Source: Saprospiraceae bacterium
GTDB taxonomy: Bacteria > Bacteroidota > Bacteroidia > Chitinophagales > Saprospiraceae
NCBI GenBank assembly: GCA_020629715.1
Contig: JAHDCU010000008.1
Coordinates: forward strand, 62,001 to 126,000
Direction: 5' to 3'
DNA length: 64,000 nt
Below, in pieces: positions 25,244 to 35,474 of the stretch. The notes below the pieces were generated by a model that ran no database searches, had not been told where the DNA came from, and was given only the letters and a program-made list of their open reading frames with translations. How positions within the stretch are numbered: position 1 is the stretch's first letter; every line of letters starts with the position of its first letter. A program made the translations under genes and the position numbers.

Positions 25244-27291
25244 TGTCATCAGATAATTTAAGATTTTTAGCAGAGGCCGTAGCGGGTACGGTCATTGACT
25301 CTTTATGGATGTTTACGGTGATTGCGATCGTATTGGCAATTTGTCTTCGATTGATTTCTACGCATCGATCAAACCTGAGGTATGGGTTGGGCATCACGGC
25401 TTTAGTGGCCTGCTTCACCAGTGCTATTTTCAGTTTTACTAACAATCTCAATCTTGATGGTGCACATGAAGAGTACACTACATTAGTCATCACATTACAA
25501 GAGCAAATTGCTCAAGTAAATGAAAGTATCTGGTTTGATTTTCAAAATCTACCATATTGGATATTTGCTGTATGGATTATGGGTTTTGTTTTGCTAAGTA
25601 TGCGTATGATCTTTCTATATGTTCGTATTAAAAGATATACTGCTAGTCGCAATATCATCACTAATGAAGGTCTACAGAAGCAGTTGAGTCAGCTTTTACA
25701 GCGCATTGGTATCTCAAAGAAGATCGGCGTCTTTGAGTCGCAGCAGATCAACAGCCCTATGGTTTTCGGCTTTTTGAAACCTATTATTCTGTTTCCGATA
25801 GGTTTGTTAAATCAGCTTACACAAGATGAACTAGAACAAATATTATTACATGAGTTGGCGCATGTCATCAGATATGATTATATCATCAATTTATTACAAT
25901 CCTTGCTAGAGGTATTATTTTATTACCATCCTGCGATTTGGTGGATTTCTTCACAGATTAGGAATGAAAGAGAATGCGCCTGCGATCAATGGGCATTGAC
26001 TTATGATCACTCTGCCATGTCCTATGTAAAGCTCCTTGTGAAGCTTCAAGAATATGCTTTGACCCCTAACACTAACCTTGGATTGGCCTTTGCTGGATCC
26101 AGTTTTTCTAACCGAATAAAACGTATTTTAAACATGTCAATTACAAAAAATCATTTTAAAGAACGACTCTCTGTCGTACTGGTCTTATTATTTTCTTTGG
26201 TGATTTATTCCTTTACACTATCCGAAGATAGGTCAAAAGAGCTACGAGCTCCAGTTATTGCGAAGTATGATATCTTTCCAGTAGGTTGCGATACCATACC
26301 TAAGTCAACCGAAATATCAAGAACTATCAAAAAGTCAATTACTGAGGAAGGCGGTAATATAGAAATAGTACAAGAGTCTAACGAAAATGACGAGGAGGAG
26401 CGACTTGAGGTCTCTGTCAATGGTGATGGAGAAATTGAGGAAATGAAACTCAATGATAAACTTATCGATGAAGAGGATTATGATAAGTATATGGATGAGA
26501 TTGATTTTATCACCAAGGATAAAAATGGTAAGTACTCAAGCAATAGTAAAATCATTATCATGGATGATGAACACGAAGAGCGCATGGAGGAGATTATGGC
26601 TCGAGTGGAGGCTTCTGTAGAAGAGTGGTCAGAATCCAGTGAAGGTTTGATCGATTTAGCACTCAGTTTTTCTGATGAAAATCACATCGAAGACATAGAT
26701 TTTGATTCATACAGATTTCCTACTCAAACAGAAGATGGTACACTCAGGATTACCGTAGGACCTAATGGTAAAACGATGGATATCAAGATTGATGAATTTA
26801 ATGAATCCATGAGTATCATTTCAGATTCTATGAAGATTATGAATTTTGACTTCAATGAGTTAAGAGAGAGCATGGAGGACTTTGAGTTTGATATGGAAGA
26901 GTTGTCAGAATCATTTGGTGATGGAAACGATGTTCAAATTTATAGATGGAAAGATCACCATGACTTTGACTTCCCTGTACCACCGTCTCCTCCTACACCG
27001 CCATCTCCACCTTCTATCAGGTTTCCTGATTTCAACGGATTTAGTTTCAACGCTACCTTTACGGATAAAATGGGCAATATGCTCAATCGTGATGGGCTGC
27101 TAGAGCCAGGTAAAAATAATGAGATTGAGTTATCAGGTAAGCATCTCAAAATCAATGGTGACAAACAACCTGATAACATTCACAGCAAATATAAAGAGCT
27201 TTACGAATCCTATATCGGTTCAGAATTGGGTAAAAAAAGTAAGATTATTATTGATGTAATCGGAAAAAAGAGATCCTTTAGAAGTATCTAA
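25240..27291 (+). CDS. BlaR1-type M56 membrane metalloprotease with atypical acidic ectodomain
   Basis: The 683-residue protein has membrane helices near 10-30, 37-55, 95-115 and 310-325. The zinc protease motif H204-E-L-A-H208 lies in a cytoplasmic loop. In classical BlaR1 the part after the last helix is a penicillin-binding sensor. Here it is a 350-residue extracytoplasmic region rich in Asp and Glu, with a proline stretch (VPPSPPTPPSPPSIRFP near 580-597), and I see no penicillin-binding motifs. The ligand is therefore unknown. It is translationally coupled to the BlaI-like repressor, which it is expected to cleave or release on signal. Confidence 0.88.
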   Translation: MMSSDNLRFLAEAVAGTVIDSLWMFTVIAIVLAICLRLISTHRSNLRYGLGITALVACFTSAIFSFTNNLNLDGAHEEYTTLVITLQEQIAQVNESIWFDFQNLPYWIFAVWIMGFVLLSMRMIFLYVRIKRYTASRNIITNEGLQKQLSQLLQRIGISKKIGVFESQQINSPMVFGFLKPIILFPIGLLNQLTQDELEQILLHELAHVIRYDYIINLLQSLLEVLFYYHPAIWWISSQIRNERECACDQWALTYDHSAMSYVKLLVKLQEYALTPNTNLGLAFAGSSFSNRIKRILNMSITKNHFKERLSVVLVLLFSLVIYSFTLSEDRSKELRAPVIAKYDIFPVGCDTIPKSTEISRTIKKSITEEGGNIEIVQESNENDEEERLEVSVNGDGEIEEMKLNDKLIDEEDYDKYMDEIDFITKDKNGKYSSNSKIIIMDDEHEERMEEIMARVEASVEEWSESSEGLIDLALSFSDENHIEDIDFDSYRFPTQTEDGTLRITVGPNGKTMDIKIDEFNESMSIISDSMKIMNFDFNELRESMEDFEFDMEELSESFGDGNDVQIYRWKDHHDFDFPVPPSPPTPPSPPSIRFPDFNGFSFNATFTDKMGNMLNRDGLLEPGKNNEIELSGKHLKINGDKQPDNIHSKYKELYESYIGSELGKKSKIIIDVIGKKRSFRSI

Positions 27292-27321
27292 AAAAATATC
27301 AACTCCCTAACCAAATGAAGG

Positions 27322-27352
27322 AGCCTGTCTATTGATTCAAAATAGATGGGCT
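27322..27352 (+). terminator. Terminator of the blaI-blaR1 operon
   Basis: AGCCTGTCTATT pairs with AATAGATGGGCT (twelve pairs, two of them G-U) around a seven-base loop and is followed by TTTTCTATTTT. The right arm reaches the end of the convergent flippase-like gene. Confidence 0.8.
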
Positions 27353-27355
27353 TTT

Positions 27356-28456
27356 CTATTTTGAGAGTCTTTCTAATCTTCTTCTAGCAATAATTTTTCT
27401 AAACCAATTGGGGATCACAATCGCTCCAGCCAGTAAATAGGTATAGTAAGTGATGAGACGCCACACCAGAGCCACAACGATGCTAATTTCTACAGGATTA
27501 ATGATATCATTAAAAAACCCCTTAAACGTATATTCTGTCAATCCAGCACCGCCAGGAGTAGGGTAAAACTGGATAATACTATGCATCATCTCACCTCTAC
27601 CGTAAACAAGTAGCTGATTCATGAAATCAGGAGAGACTGAGGATACTAAGGCTAGAATAATAAAATTAAGCGCTAGAAATCGAGTTGTCCAAGCACCAAA
27701 AGTGCTGAAAAAAGCGGAAGCATGAAATCGCCAGTCATTTTCACTTAGCTCTCGAGAAGCTACGATGATATCGTTGCCAGTCTTATGTAAAGTATCTTGA
27801 AATCGCTTAAGCCACTTTCTTCTGGACAACCAATGCAAGAATCTCTGAATATGTGTAGGATTGATAAATAATCCGTAGAATACAAAGCCAGTATACACGA
27901 TCATGACACCCACAAGCGAAACGAAAATATAGCCTATACCACCAAGGTCAGAAAAGCTTTCTGCTCCTGGGCGCAATACTTCAGGTCCAAAAATGAAAAA
28001 AAGTGCGGGCAATGTAATAATGAAAAATAGGGTGTCTACAACAAGTGAGTATAATACTATAGATACCGCACGAGCCGCTTTTATTTTTTCCTGTGCAAGG
28101 AAGAAAACAGCAACGGCCGATCCACCAACGCTAGTGGGGGAGACAGCTGAGCTAAATTCCCATAAAACGATAAGCTCCATAGATTTTTTCCAACTAAATG
28201 CTTTCAAAGAAAGAACTCTCATCCGCCATGAATAAAAAAGGTGACGTACTAGCCATACCAAGCATGCGATTGCCAGAAAGATCAAAGTGGAATTTGTCCA
28301 TCGGATTTGTGCAATAGCGTCAGGATCCCATGATTTCCAGATGAGATAAGCCACTACACCTAGTCCTAAGATTATAGGAAGCATTATACGAGATGCTTTT
28401 ATACTATCTAGCATCTGTTGTTCTTCTTGATTGATATCTTGTTCTTGTAGATTCAC
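27356..28456 (-). CDS. Lysylphosphatidylglycerol synthase/flippase-like membrane protein (second copy of the family)
   Basis: The 366-residue protein has about eight hydrophobic helices and family motifs ELIVLWEFSSAVSPTSVGGSA and TPGGAGLTEYTFKGFF. It lacks the C-terminal aminoacyl-transfer domain, so lipid transport is more likely than lysyl transfer, though no member's role can be assigned by sequence alone. It is distinct from the homologue at 11005-11991, with an acidic N-terminal extension of about 20 residues. It stands alone in the minus direction. The divergent gene is a DUF4197 lipoprotein. Confidence 0.8.
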   Translation of the reverse strand: MNLQEQDINQEEQQMLDSIKASRIMLPIILGLGVVAYLIWKSWDPDAIAQIRWTNSTLIFLAIACLVWLVRHLFYSWRMRVLSLKAFSWKKSMELIVLWEFSSAVSPTSVGGSAVAVFFLAQEKIKAARAVSIVLYSLVVDTLFFIITLPALFFIFGPEVLRPGAESFSDLGGIGYIFVSLVGVMIVYTGFVFYGLFINPTHIQRFLHWLSRRKWLKRFQDTLHKTGNDIIVASRELSENDWRFHASAFFSTFGAWTTRFLALNFIILALVSSVSPDFMNQLLVYGRGEMMHSIIQFYPTPGGAGLTEYTFKGFFNDIINPVEISIVVALVWRLITYYTYLLAGAIVIPNWFRKIIARRRLERLSK

Positions 28457-28533
28457 AGCTTTTCCTTAATCGACGCGAATGTACTAACAATAAATAGACC
28501 TTAGAGTTTTAAAATTTACTTAAATGCAAAAGA

Positions 28534-28559
28534 GACAGTACCTTCAATCTGATACTGTC
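28534..28559. repeat. Seven-base inverted repeat between divergent genes
   Basis: GACAGTA and TACTGTC are separated by 12 bases and lie between the flippase-like and DUF4197 genes, 43 bases before the latter's ATG. It could be an operator. The evidence is limited to symmetry and position. Confidence 0.35.
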
Positions 28560-28601
28560 GTCAGAAGAGTATATTTAATGTAAAGACAAAATTTTTAGAT
28601 C

Positions 28602-29297
28602 ATGAAAAATATTAGAATTTCTATCCTTTTAACCTGCTCACTTATACTGGGTTCTTGTGGATCATTATCAGATTATATAAACCTTGCACCGACTAATTTA
28701 GAGACAATTACTGCGGTCAAGGAGGTATTAAATAGTAGTGCTTTCAAGGCTTTAAGTACATTATCTAAGCTCAGTGGTGATGATCCTACTAGTGCTTTGC
28801 CAGCTGAGATCCAACCTGTACTTGCGACACTCAGTAAGTTGGGTCTAGGTGGTGAGATAGATAAAGCAAAAGCACAGATAGGTGCTGCATCAAAGCTGAT
28901 GTATACCGAGGGTCAAGGCATCATGACAGATGCTATCAAGGAGGTATCATTTAAAGATGCCGCTGCTATCGTTATCGGTGGCGAAGATGCCGCTACTCAG
29001 GTACTCAAAGATGCAATGTATAAAAGCGTAAAAAGTAGATATAGCGCTAAGTTGGATACAGAATTAGATAAGACGGAGGCTAAGCAATATTGGCCGATGG
29101 CAACGGGTGCATACAACCTGTTTGCCTCTGATGATAAAAAAGTGGATAATAATTTGAGTGATTTTATGGCAGAAAGAGCTGTAGATGCATTATTCCTGTC
29201 TATGGGAAAACAAGAAAAAGCAATTAGACAGGATCCAGCTAGTCTCGGTAAATCGGTAGTGACCAAGGTCTTTGATTATTATCAAAGTAAAAAATAG
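28602..29297 (+). CDS. DUF4197 family lipoprotein
   Basis: The 231-residue protein has a lipobox ending LGSC (C19). The body (about 40-230) matches DUF4197, with GLGGEIDKAKAQIGAASKLM and a highly helical composition. DUF4197 proteins are widespread secreted or periplasmic proteins without known activity. The gene is single, and its 3' end is closed by a strong hairpin shared with the convergent membrane-protein gene. Confidence 0.82.
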   Translation: MKNIRISILLTCSLILGSCGSLSDYINLAPTNLETITAVKEVLNSSAFKALSTLSKLSGDDPTSALPAEIQPVLATLSKLGLGGEIDKAKAQIGAASKLMYTEGQGIMTDAIKEVSFKDAAAIVIGGEDAATQVLKDAMYKSVKSRYSAKLDTELDKTEAKQYWPMATGAYNLFASDDKKVDNNLSDFMAERAVDALFLSMGKQEKAIRQDPASLGKSVVTKVFDYYQSKK

Positions 29298-29328
29298 ATA
29301 GAGAAACCTTTTGGGATTACTATTTTAA

Positions 29329-29379
29329 AATAAACCAGCAAATTCTACGAACTTAAATGGTAAAGTCTGCTGGTTTATT
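29329..29379. terminator. Bidirectional terminator between the DUF4197 gene and the 29414 gene
   Basis: AATAAACCAGCA and its exact reverse complement form a twelve-base stem around a 27-base loop, between two convergent genes. The long loop is unusual for a terminator, but the position is right. Confidence 0.65.
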
Positions 29380-29413
29380 AATTACAAATGACTGAAAAGT
29401 ATAAACCAGTTTT

Positions 29414-30040
29414 TTACTGGATATCATGTAATTCTTCTTCAATGAAGCTTAATTCCTCGATTTCTTCGGTAAAAAATCTATTCCAAAAATAACCTCCTAC
29501 GACAAAAGCGATAATAGTAAATAGGATCCATTGTGCTATAGAATAATCATTATTGAGAAACAAAAGGGAATTTAGCATGATCAGTGGAAAAAATAAAGTA
29601 TACATATTTCTGGTCCAAGTCCATCTCGTTTTTTTGAGTTGAATCCCTGATTGCGCATAGTTTATTTTGTCCACTTTACTCGGACCATTACCGGTAAGAT
29701 CCTGCATAGCGCCAAATCTATCTGACACTAGTTGAACACCATCTCGAACTTTTTTTCGATAGAGTACTATGAAAATAATGAGGGCCAATGATATTAGCTG
29801 CCATAGCCCTAAACCATGAATGATCATAGAGCTCAAATTAACGAATATCGTCAGCGCAATAATTATGATCTGAGAAGCAGTAATTTCTGATCGATCTGGG
29901 CTTGTTCTTAGATTGTCCAAGATATTTTCTATCGTACTATCTTGCCCTTTAGCGCTAAGTCTAGCAGTAACGTCGTCTTTGGCGTTTCTGATACGTTGGA
30001 TATATTCTTGATACTTATGTTCTCTGTGTCTACCATCCAT
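29414..30040 (-). CDS. Hypothetical membrane protein with four predicted helices
   Basis: I do not recognise a family in this 208-residue product. The N-terminal 55 residues are charged and soluble. Two hydrophobic helices (about 57-93), a basic cytoplasmic loop (about 94-140, including GIQLKKTRWTWTRNMY) and two more helices (about 143-187) follow, ending in an acidic tail. It is the next gene downstream of atpC, with a terminator in between, so co-transcription with the ATP synthase genes is not expected. Function is unknown. Confidence 0.6.
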   Translation of the reverse strand: MDGRHREHKYQEYIQRIRNAKDDVTARLSAKGQDSTIENILDNLRTSPDRSEITASQIIIIALTIFVNLSSMIIHGLGLWQLISLALIIFIVLYRKKVRDGVQLVSDRFGAMQDLTGNGPSKVDKINYAQSGIQLKKTRWTWTRNMYTLFFPLIMLNSLLFLNNDYSIAQWILFTIIAFVVGGYFWNRFFTEEIEELSFIEEELHDIQ

Positions 30041-30131
30041 TGATTAAAAGGTTGTTTACTATAATGTAGTGAATATTATTTAGATGGTGTAAGTTTTAAC
30101 AAGTCACCGATCAGATCATATAAAACAAAAA

Positions 30132-30154
30132 AGCCTCAACTAATAGTCGAGGCT
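30132..30154 (-). terminator. Terminator of the atpD-atpC operon
   Basis: AGCCTC and GAGGCT, with an inner ACT/AGT pairing, form a hairpin 34 bases after the atpC stop. Read on the minus strand it is followed by TTTTTTGTTTT. Confidence 0.8.
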
Positions 30155-30187
30155 CCTGTATTTTCGTATTGATAAGATACTCATTGA

Positions 30188-30439
30188 TTAAGATTCACTC
30201 ACTCCTTGTACTAAGAGTGAAACTTCATTGTCAAGAACTTCCACAAATCCTTGAGTGATATCAAAGGTTTTACGATCACCACCTTCAGCAATTATTCTTA
30301 CTCGGCCACTACCTAGAGAAGATACAATAGGCGCATGCCCATTTAAAATCTCAAATTGTCCAGTAGAACCTGGTACTTTTACTGAAGTGATACTTCCCTT
30401 GAAGATCTCTTTTTCTGGTGTTAATACGACTAATTGCAT
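30188..30439 (-). CDS. atpC: F1Fo ATP synthase epsilon subunit (short form)
   Basis: The 83-residue protein begins MQLVVLTPEKEIFKGSITSV and has the beta-sandwich core of epsilon, including GQFEILNGHAPIVSSL. The usual C-terminal helical hairpin, which inhibits ATP hydrolysis in many bacteria, is absent. That is common in Bacteroidota. Epsilon links the rotor to the catalytic head on the cytoplasmic side of the membrane. It lies five bases after atpD. Confidence 0.93.
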   Translation of the reverse strand: MQLVVLTPEKEIFKGSITSVKVPGSTGQFEILNGHAPIVSSLGSGRVRIIAEGGDRKTFDITQGFVEVLDNEVSLLVQGVSES

Positions 30440-30444
30440 ATCGA

Positions 30445-31968
<1,524 letters not shown>

Positions 31969-32010
31969 CTATTTTATAGAGTATAAATAAGTAGCTATTA
32001 AAATTTGCCA

Positions 32011-32018
32011 CAAAGGTA
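32011..32018 (-). promoter_or_regulatory. Predicted -7 promoter element for atpD-atpC
   Basis: On the minus strand this reads TACCTTTG, a full match to TAnnTTTG. The predicted leader is about 45 bases. No clear TTTG box is present at 19-21 bases upstream. Confidence 0.5.
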
Positions 32019-32103
32019 GCTTTTTGGCGCAAATAGTAAGCATAGCAAGCCCAATGTTTTATGAAAGTTTATTTGAGTTGAATTAATTGTCTTTTCACAT
32101 TAT

Positions 32104-32604
32104 TTAAAACGTCATTCTAAGTCCGACGCCATGATCAGTAAATCCGCACTCTAGCTCTATATATTCTGGCTGTTTTTGCATTCCAAAACCATATCCTTTA
32201 CTGTAATTGTATTCATGCACAGCTTGATAGAGATATCTTCTTTTTCTGAATAGTTTAGGTATGCCAGTAGCAGCAACGATAACTCCTGATAATGAGACCA
32301 TTGGTCCAAAAAGCCATGCACCGCTGAGTATCGTTATGATATCGTCTTCAGTATTGCTAGTCATAAAACCACCTGCTACCGTTAATCCTAAACCAGTCAA
32401 AAATCGAGTGGGATTTGATGAATCTTTCCATTGTTGATAATAGATCATAGATGTACGATTTTGAGATAGTATAGGCTCAAGGCTTTGGTCACTATAGAGA
32501 TTTCCATCATACATGAAACCGTTATACCCTTCTGTGATTTGTTGACCATAGGTACTTATGCCTAGTATGGAGAGAATTAAAATGAAATAAGCTTTCTGAA
32601 TCAT
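32104..32604 (-). CDS. Hypothetical exported protein
   Basis: I do not recognise a family. A start at 32604 is preferred over an upstream ATG at 32673. It gives a clean signal peptide (MIQKAYFILILSILGISTYG, cleavage before QQ), while the longer form puts 23 charged residues in front. The mature protein is about 145 residues. Two Gly-rich hydrophobic stretches (around 70-85 and 95-120) could be membrane segments, followed by a basic patch FRKRRYLYQ and an aromatic, beta-like C-terminus ending in F. Outer-membrane association is possible but unproven. Confidence 0.55.
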   Translation of the reverse strand: MIQKAYFILILSILGISTYGQQITEGYNGFMYDGNLYSDQSLEPILSQNRTSMIYYQQWKDSSNPTRFLTGLGLTVAGGFMTSNTEDDIITILSGAWLFGPMVSLSGVIVAATGIPKLFRKRRYLYQAVHEYNYSKGYGFGMQKQPEYIELECGFTDHGVGLRMTF

Positions 32605-32861
32605 AGTATTGTATTTTTTCAAATTATGCTCTCGACCAAATTTGATTGATCGAGAGCGAATCATAACAAGCACTTTTATAGGCTTTCTTTATTTCTTTTC
32701 GCAAGTATAAAGTCATAGCTCAAGAGTCTAATGACACTGAAAAAATTAGAATTATCGGTATCTGATAATGAGACTAAAAAACAAGAAGTAATTCCAACAA
32801 ATTCTCGTATTTTGATAATCGACAATAAAACTATACACTATATTGAGAAAAAGTAGATGCC

Positions 32862-33878
32862 ATGCTAGATCAGAGGGGATTGTTTGAGTACTTAAAATCA
32901 GAGAAAGGAAAGTCACAAAACTTGGTACATGATATCAGTGAGATACTGGGATTGTCGATATCCAATACCTATAAAAAGATATCGGGTGACTCTCAGCTTA
33001 CCGCTGACCAGTTGCTTTTACTGGTTCAGAGGATGAATATCCCATTGGCCTCCCTTCTCTCTAATGATCTTGGATTGCAGCCTTACCCATTTGAGTCAGA
33101 TGCTCTCATATTCAAGCCATATAGATACGACCAATACTGGCAAAATATATTGGATCACCTCAATCAAGTACGTAACCTTACCAATCTACGTGCTACAGTA
33201 TTGGCTAATGAAATTCCATTTAGCTATATGCTTCAGTTTCCTAGATTGATAGGATTCAAGATGGATATTTGGAATCGATTGTCATGGGATATCAAAGGTC
33301 AAAAACTGTGGGAGGGTATCGATCGAAAGACCGAAGACAATAGCTTGAATCATATTTTTAAAGATATCTGTGATTTTTATTTTGAGTTTCCGACCGAAGA
33401 AATATGGAATTCTGAAATGCTAAGGCTTACCTATATGCAGATCAGGTATTATGTTGCTTCTGGTTATCTAACAGATCAGAAAGAGCTTAATTTTCTACTT
33501 GAGGAAATAGATCAATTGATTTCTTACTTGAAGGAAATTTCAGAATCAGGTCAGAAGTTTTTTAGAAATGGTGATGAGCGATCTTCAGCGATTAAGATTT
33601 ATCTTAATCAGCTCAATATCAATTCGGAAGTGATATTTATTCAGGGAGATGAATATGAACTGGTCTACAATAAATATGATACTCCTAACTATTTGAGATC
33701 TGCAGATCCGCGTATATGCGAACACATGGCATGGTATCTAGGCAATCTCAAAAGGCATTCTAGCCTCATCAGTATCCACGGAGCACAACAGAGAAATTCA
33801 TTTTTTAAACAAATGTATGAGGCTCATGATAGATTTAGAGATCGGATGAATGGTCTAATTGAATTTATGAATGGATAG
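32862..33878 (+). CDS. Helix-turn-helix regulator of an unnamed family
   Basis: The 338-residue protein has an N-terminal helix-turn-helix resembling the Cro/C1-type fold (about 20-60: DISEILGLSISNTYKKISGD). A long helical C-terminal region follows (about 75-335), containing RICEHMAWYLGNLKRHSSLI. I see no known ligand-binding domain. The gene is divergent from the exported protein at 32104-32604. Proteins of similar build seem to be common in Saprospiria-like genomes, which is recollection rather than a search result. Its target genes are unknown. Confidence 0.65.
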   Translation: MLDQRGLFEYLKSEKGKSQNLVHDISEILGLSISNTYKKISGDSQLTADQLLLLVQRMNIPLASLLSNDLGLQPYPFESDALIFKPYRYDQYWQNILDHLNQVRNLTNLRATVLANEIPFSYMLQFPRLIGFKMDIWNRLSWDIKGQKLWEGIDRKTEDNSLNHIFKDICDFYFEFPTEEIWNSEMLRLTYMQIRYYVASGYLTDQKELNFLLEEIDQLISYLKEISESGQKFFRNGDERSSAIKIYLNQLNINSEVIFIQGDEYELVYNKYDTPNYLRSADPRICEHMAWYLGNLKRHSSLISIHGAQQRNSFFKQMYEAHDRFRDRMNGLIEFMNG

Positions 33879-33899
33879 TCCGGCTGCTTGGAATTAAAT

Positions 33900-34661
33900 T
33901 TAAAACTCAATGAAATTCCCTAATTCCAAAGTCCAGTCGTACGGGCCTACTATCATTTTTGTTTTTTGATCTTCTTTGTCTAAGATTCCACAGCCTTGAA
34001 GCATTGCTCTGATATCCTCAGATTTACCAAAATCACCTCTAAACCACTTAAAGAGTGGGCTCGTGACTACAGTATCCTCCTCTTTTTTCATCTCAGATAC
34101 TGTCGAAAGATAATTGCACGTACTTTTTTGTAGTTGCTCTCTGACCTTACTAGCCTTATAAATCGCTATATAGGGACATGACTTTGCACCGCAGTTAAGT
34201 GCAAAATGAACTCGGCCATCACGCTTATCCACTCTTAATGATTTTTCCCAATCTGATGCAAAGGGATTAGTGATATAACCTAGACCAAACTTGAATTGGG
34301 AATGTCTTATTATACCATGTTCAATATCATCAAAACTTACAATCTTACCAGCAAATGATACTCTTGGTTCCGTAAAAAAGGCGTTTTTATCCTCGTACAG
34401 CTCCGGATTTTCGATCAGTAAGATCTGGATATATGCGTTATAGATATTAATCCAAAAAGCAAGCTTCTCATCGTCGGTTTTAAGCCCTTGTATCAGCTGA
34501 TCGGTTGTGATGTCAGAAAAGTATGTTTCTAACGCATCCGTATTTCTATCTTCTTTAATAAGTTGCAGAAGGGTTTGTGATTTTAAATTTAATTCTTGTC
34601 CTTGTAGAGAAATAGTACTCATCAAAAATCCGAAAATCGAACAGAGCACGTATGTCTTCAT
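33900..34661 (-). CDS. DUF547 domain secreted protein
   Basis: The start at 34661 is chosen because it gives a signal peptide (MKTYVLCSIFGFLMSTISLQ); an upstream ATG at 34691 would add ten residues in front of it. The 253-residue precursor shows the DUF547 core: AFWINIYNAYIQILL, DIEHGIIR and RVHFALNCGAKSCPY. DUF547 is structurally related to cysteine-protease or transglutaminase-like folds by prediction, with Cys and His conserved, but no activity is known to me. It is divergent from a TIGR04283 glycosyltransferase, whose TTG lies only 30 bases from this start. Confidence 0.82.
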   Translation of the reverse strand: MKTYVLCSIFGFLMSTISLQGQELNLKSQTLLQLIKEDRNTDALETYFSDITTDQLIQGLKTDDEKLAFWINIYNAYIQILLIENPELYEDKNAFFTEPRVSFAGKIVSFDDIEHGIIRHSQFKFGLGYITNPFASDWEKSLRVDKRDGRVHFALNCGAKSCPYIAIYKASKVREQLQKSTCNYLSTVSEMKKEEDTVVTSPLFKWFRGDFGKSEDIRAMLQGCGILDKEDQKTKMIVGPYDWTLELGNFIEF

Positions 34662-34690
34662 GTAGGTATGATATAACCAATTAATTTTCA

Positions 34691-35395
34691 TTGCAAGAAT
34701 CCAATTTTTATACTGTAATAATACCAGCTTTTAACGAAGCAAGTCGACTACCTAAGTGTATAAAGGGTATAATTGATCAGTCCAGTGGTCACAATATTGA
34801 AATAATTGTGGCAAATGCTAGTGCAACGACAGATGATTCTCGGCAAGTTTGTAATGATTATGATTGTCTATTTTTAGATACCCCACATTGCTCTAGAGCT
34901 GCTCAGATGAATTATGCGGCTCAATATGCTCAAGGAAATATCTTGATTTTTGTCCATGCTGATGTTCTTGTTCCTAAAAATATGTTTAGTCATATCGAGA
35001 AAGCTACCTTGATGGGTAATCAATATGGATGGTTTAGCTATCGATTTGATCCACCGGGTATTTTGAGACGTATCAATAGTTTTTTGACCAAATATGATGG
35101 TGCATTTGCTGGGGGAGGTGATCAGTGTATTTTTATCGATAAAACAATATTTGATCAGCTTGGTGGATACGATGAAAGATATTGTATCATGGAAGATTTT
35201 GAGTTGACTCGTCGAGTTAAACAAAATAATATTGCCTATAAATTGATTGATGAGCCAGCGACTGTAAGTGCTCGTAAGTATACTGAAAACTCTTATATGA
35301 AAGTGAATTTGGTCAATCTTAAAGCATTACGAATGTTTATTACTGGCGAAGACCCCGTGGACATTCATAAAATGTATAACGAGGCATTAAGCTAG
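34691..35395 (+). CDS. GT2 glycosyltransferase of the TIGR04283 (arsenosugar-associated) type
   Basis: The 234-residue GT-A enzyme begins VIIPAFNEASRLPKCI and carries ILIFVHADV (DxD-like metal site), then GAFAGGGDQCIFI and MEDFELTRRVK. It matches the TIGR04283 group, named for arsenosugar biosynthesis clusters. No arsM or radical SAM arsS gene is visible in this window, so an arsenosugar role is not supported here. Start is TTG at 34691, the only candidate before the core motif. hemA follows 79 bases downstream but has its own promoter. Confidence 0.8.
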   Translation: MQESNFYTVIIPAFNEASRLPKCIKGIIDQSSGHNIEIIVANASATTDDSRQVCNDYDCLFLDTPHCSRAAQMNYAAQYAQGNILIFVHADVLVPKNMFSHIEKATLMGNQYGWFSYRFDPPGILRRINSFLTKYDGAFAGGGDQCIFIDKTIFDQLGGYDERYCIMEDFELTRRVKQNNIAYKLIDEPATVSARKYTENSYMKVNLVNLKALRMFITGEDPVDIHKMYNEALS

Positions 35396-35461
35396 TTATT
35401 TAGATTTTTTCTATTTAGGAGCCGCTGACAATTCACTGACATTATACCATGGTCTCGAAAT

Positions 35462-35469
35462 TATCTTTG
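35462..35469 (+). promoter_or_regulatory. Predicted -7 promoter element directly before hemA
   Basis: TATCTTTG is a full match to TAnnTTTG and ends only five bases before the GTG start at 35475. A leaderless or nearly leaderless mRNA is implied if it is used. Confidence 0.5.
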
Positions 35470-35474
35470 CGATA

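Noticed and set aside
34691-35395. An arsenosugar biosynthesis cluster
   Set aside because: Only the TIGR04283-type glycosyltransferase and DUF547 are present; no methyltransferase or radical SAM gene of that pathway was found.
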